This document shows, in pieces, positions 5,137 to 5,386 of a stretch of 5,386 nt of DNA. The stretch is from Anaerolineae bacterium (GTDB lineage: Bacteria; Chloroflexota; Anaerolineae; Aggregatilineales; Phototrophicaceae). The translations under genes were made by a program, and so were the position numbers. The notes beneath the pieces were generated by a model. That model saw nothing but the letters and a program-made list of their open reading frames with translations, was not told where the DNA came from and searched no databases. Where the stretch lies: contig WGEI01000585.1 of assembly GCA_015492875.1 (NCBI GenBank), forward strand, positions 1 to 5,386, written 5' to 3'. Each line of letters starts with the position of its first letter. The first letter of the stretch is position 1.

Positions 5137-5386
5137 TAGCCATCAAAGCGTTTGCGCAGATATTCCAGCACCACTTTATCTAACTTATCCGGCTCAGCAT
5201 CTAAATTCCAACGCTCTTCCAGATTTTCATTGCCGACAAAGGCCCAAAAAGCCTGTTTTGTAGCATCGTCCCAGTGGCCATTCACTTCGCCCTGATAGTA
5301 GCCCAACTTGCCCATCATCGCCTGTAGCTCACGGGCTATCTCTGCGGTAATTGGCAAACGGTCTTCGGGTTTGGCTGAGCCAAAGA
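5136..5386 (-). CDS. C-terminal end of a DUF1028 family protein with PG_binding_2 domain (gene continues past the right edge)
   Basis: The last 83 codons of a larger gene are visible; the frame is open to the window edge with no stop. The sequence begins FGSAKPEDRLPITAEIAREL, then GKLGYYQGEVNGHWDDATKQ (one 20-residue piece), an ENLEERW element and a final VVLEYLRKRFDG. This matches the putative peptidoglycan-binding tail (PG_binding_2) that follows the DUF1028 domain in DUF1028 proteins. Those proteins have an Ntn-hydrolase-like N-terminal domain of uncertain activity. The apparent TTG start at 5357 is internal, because the family-typical residues continue upstream of it. TAA lies at 5136-5138, and the gene ends at the shared hairpin. 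The role of the tail in binding cell wall is a family annotation, not shown here. Confidence 0.85.
   Translation of the reverse strand, partial: FGSAKPEDRLPITAEIARELQAMMGKLGYYQGEVNGHWDDATKQAFWAFVGNENLEERWNLDAEPDKLDKVVLEYLRKRFDG

Noticed and set aside
5057..5263. Plus-strand open frame from the tmRNA 3' end into the DUF1028 gene
   Set aside because: It begins in the structured tRNA-like part of ssrA, crosses a terminator and runs antisense to the DUF1028 coding region.

Overview
The window reads as an ordinary chromosomal segment of a free-living, didermless or atypical-envelope bacterium, most likely a member of the Chloroflexota (Anaerolineae-like). That placement is an inference. It rests on a secreted DUF3048 protein with a C-terminal bacterial SH3 domain, a plant-type glutaminyl cyclase, a DUF1028/PG_binding_2 protein and a medium-chain-like acyl-CoA dehydrogenase, together with balanced base composition; no rRNA gene or other phylogenetic marker is present apart from ssrA. 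I see no mobile element, CRISPR array or phage gene.

Layout. Bases 1-430 (minus) are the N-terminal third of an acyl-CoA dehydrogenase that runs off the left edge. Its promoter (473-500) has an AACG-N2-CGTT palindrome at the likely transcription start, suggesting a TetR-type repressor. Bases 581-2092 (minus) encode a secreted protein made of two tandem glutaminyl-peptide cyclotransferase domains, followed by an intrinsic terminator. The 142-bp divergent intergenic region (2093-2234) contains an extended -10 promoter and a 9-bp-arm inverted repeat. Bases 2235-3530 (plus) encode the secreted DUF3048-SH3 protein. It converges on a minus-strand FAD-dependent renalase-like oxidoreductase (3635-4639), and the two share one bidirectional terminator near 3540-3575. 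A divergent, AT-rich spacer then leads to ssrA (tmRNA, 4720-5102, plus), which ends in another bidirectional hairpin. From there to the right edge (5136-5386, minus) lies the C-terminus of a DUF1028 family protein.

How the parts relate. The genes are mostly individually transcribed units rather than one operon, and no single pathway links them. The one functional pairing suggested by position is the divergent couple: a secreted glutaminyl cyclase and a secreted DUF3048-SH3 protein. Both predicted mature proteins begin with glutamine, the substrate of that cyclase. The most unusual feature is the cyclase itself. The C-terminal copy keeps every active-site residue that I recall from the papaya enzyme. 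The N-terminal copy has lost essentially all of them while keeping the fold motifs, so it looks like an active enzyme fused to a pseudoenzyme propeller.
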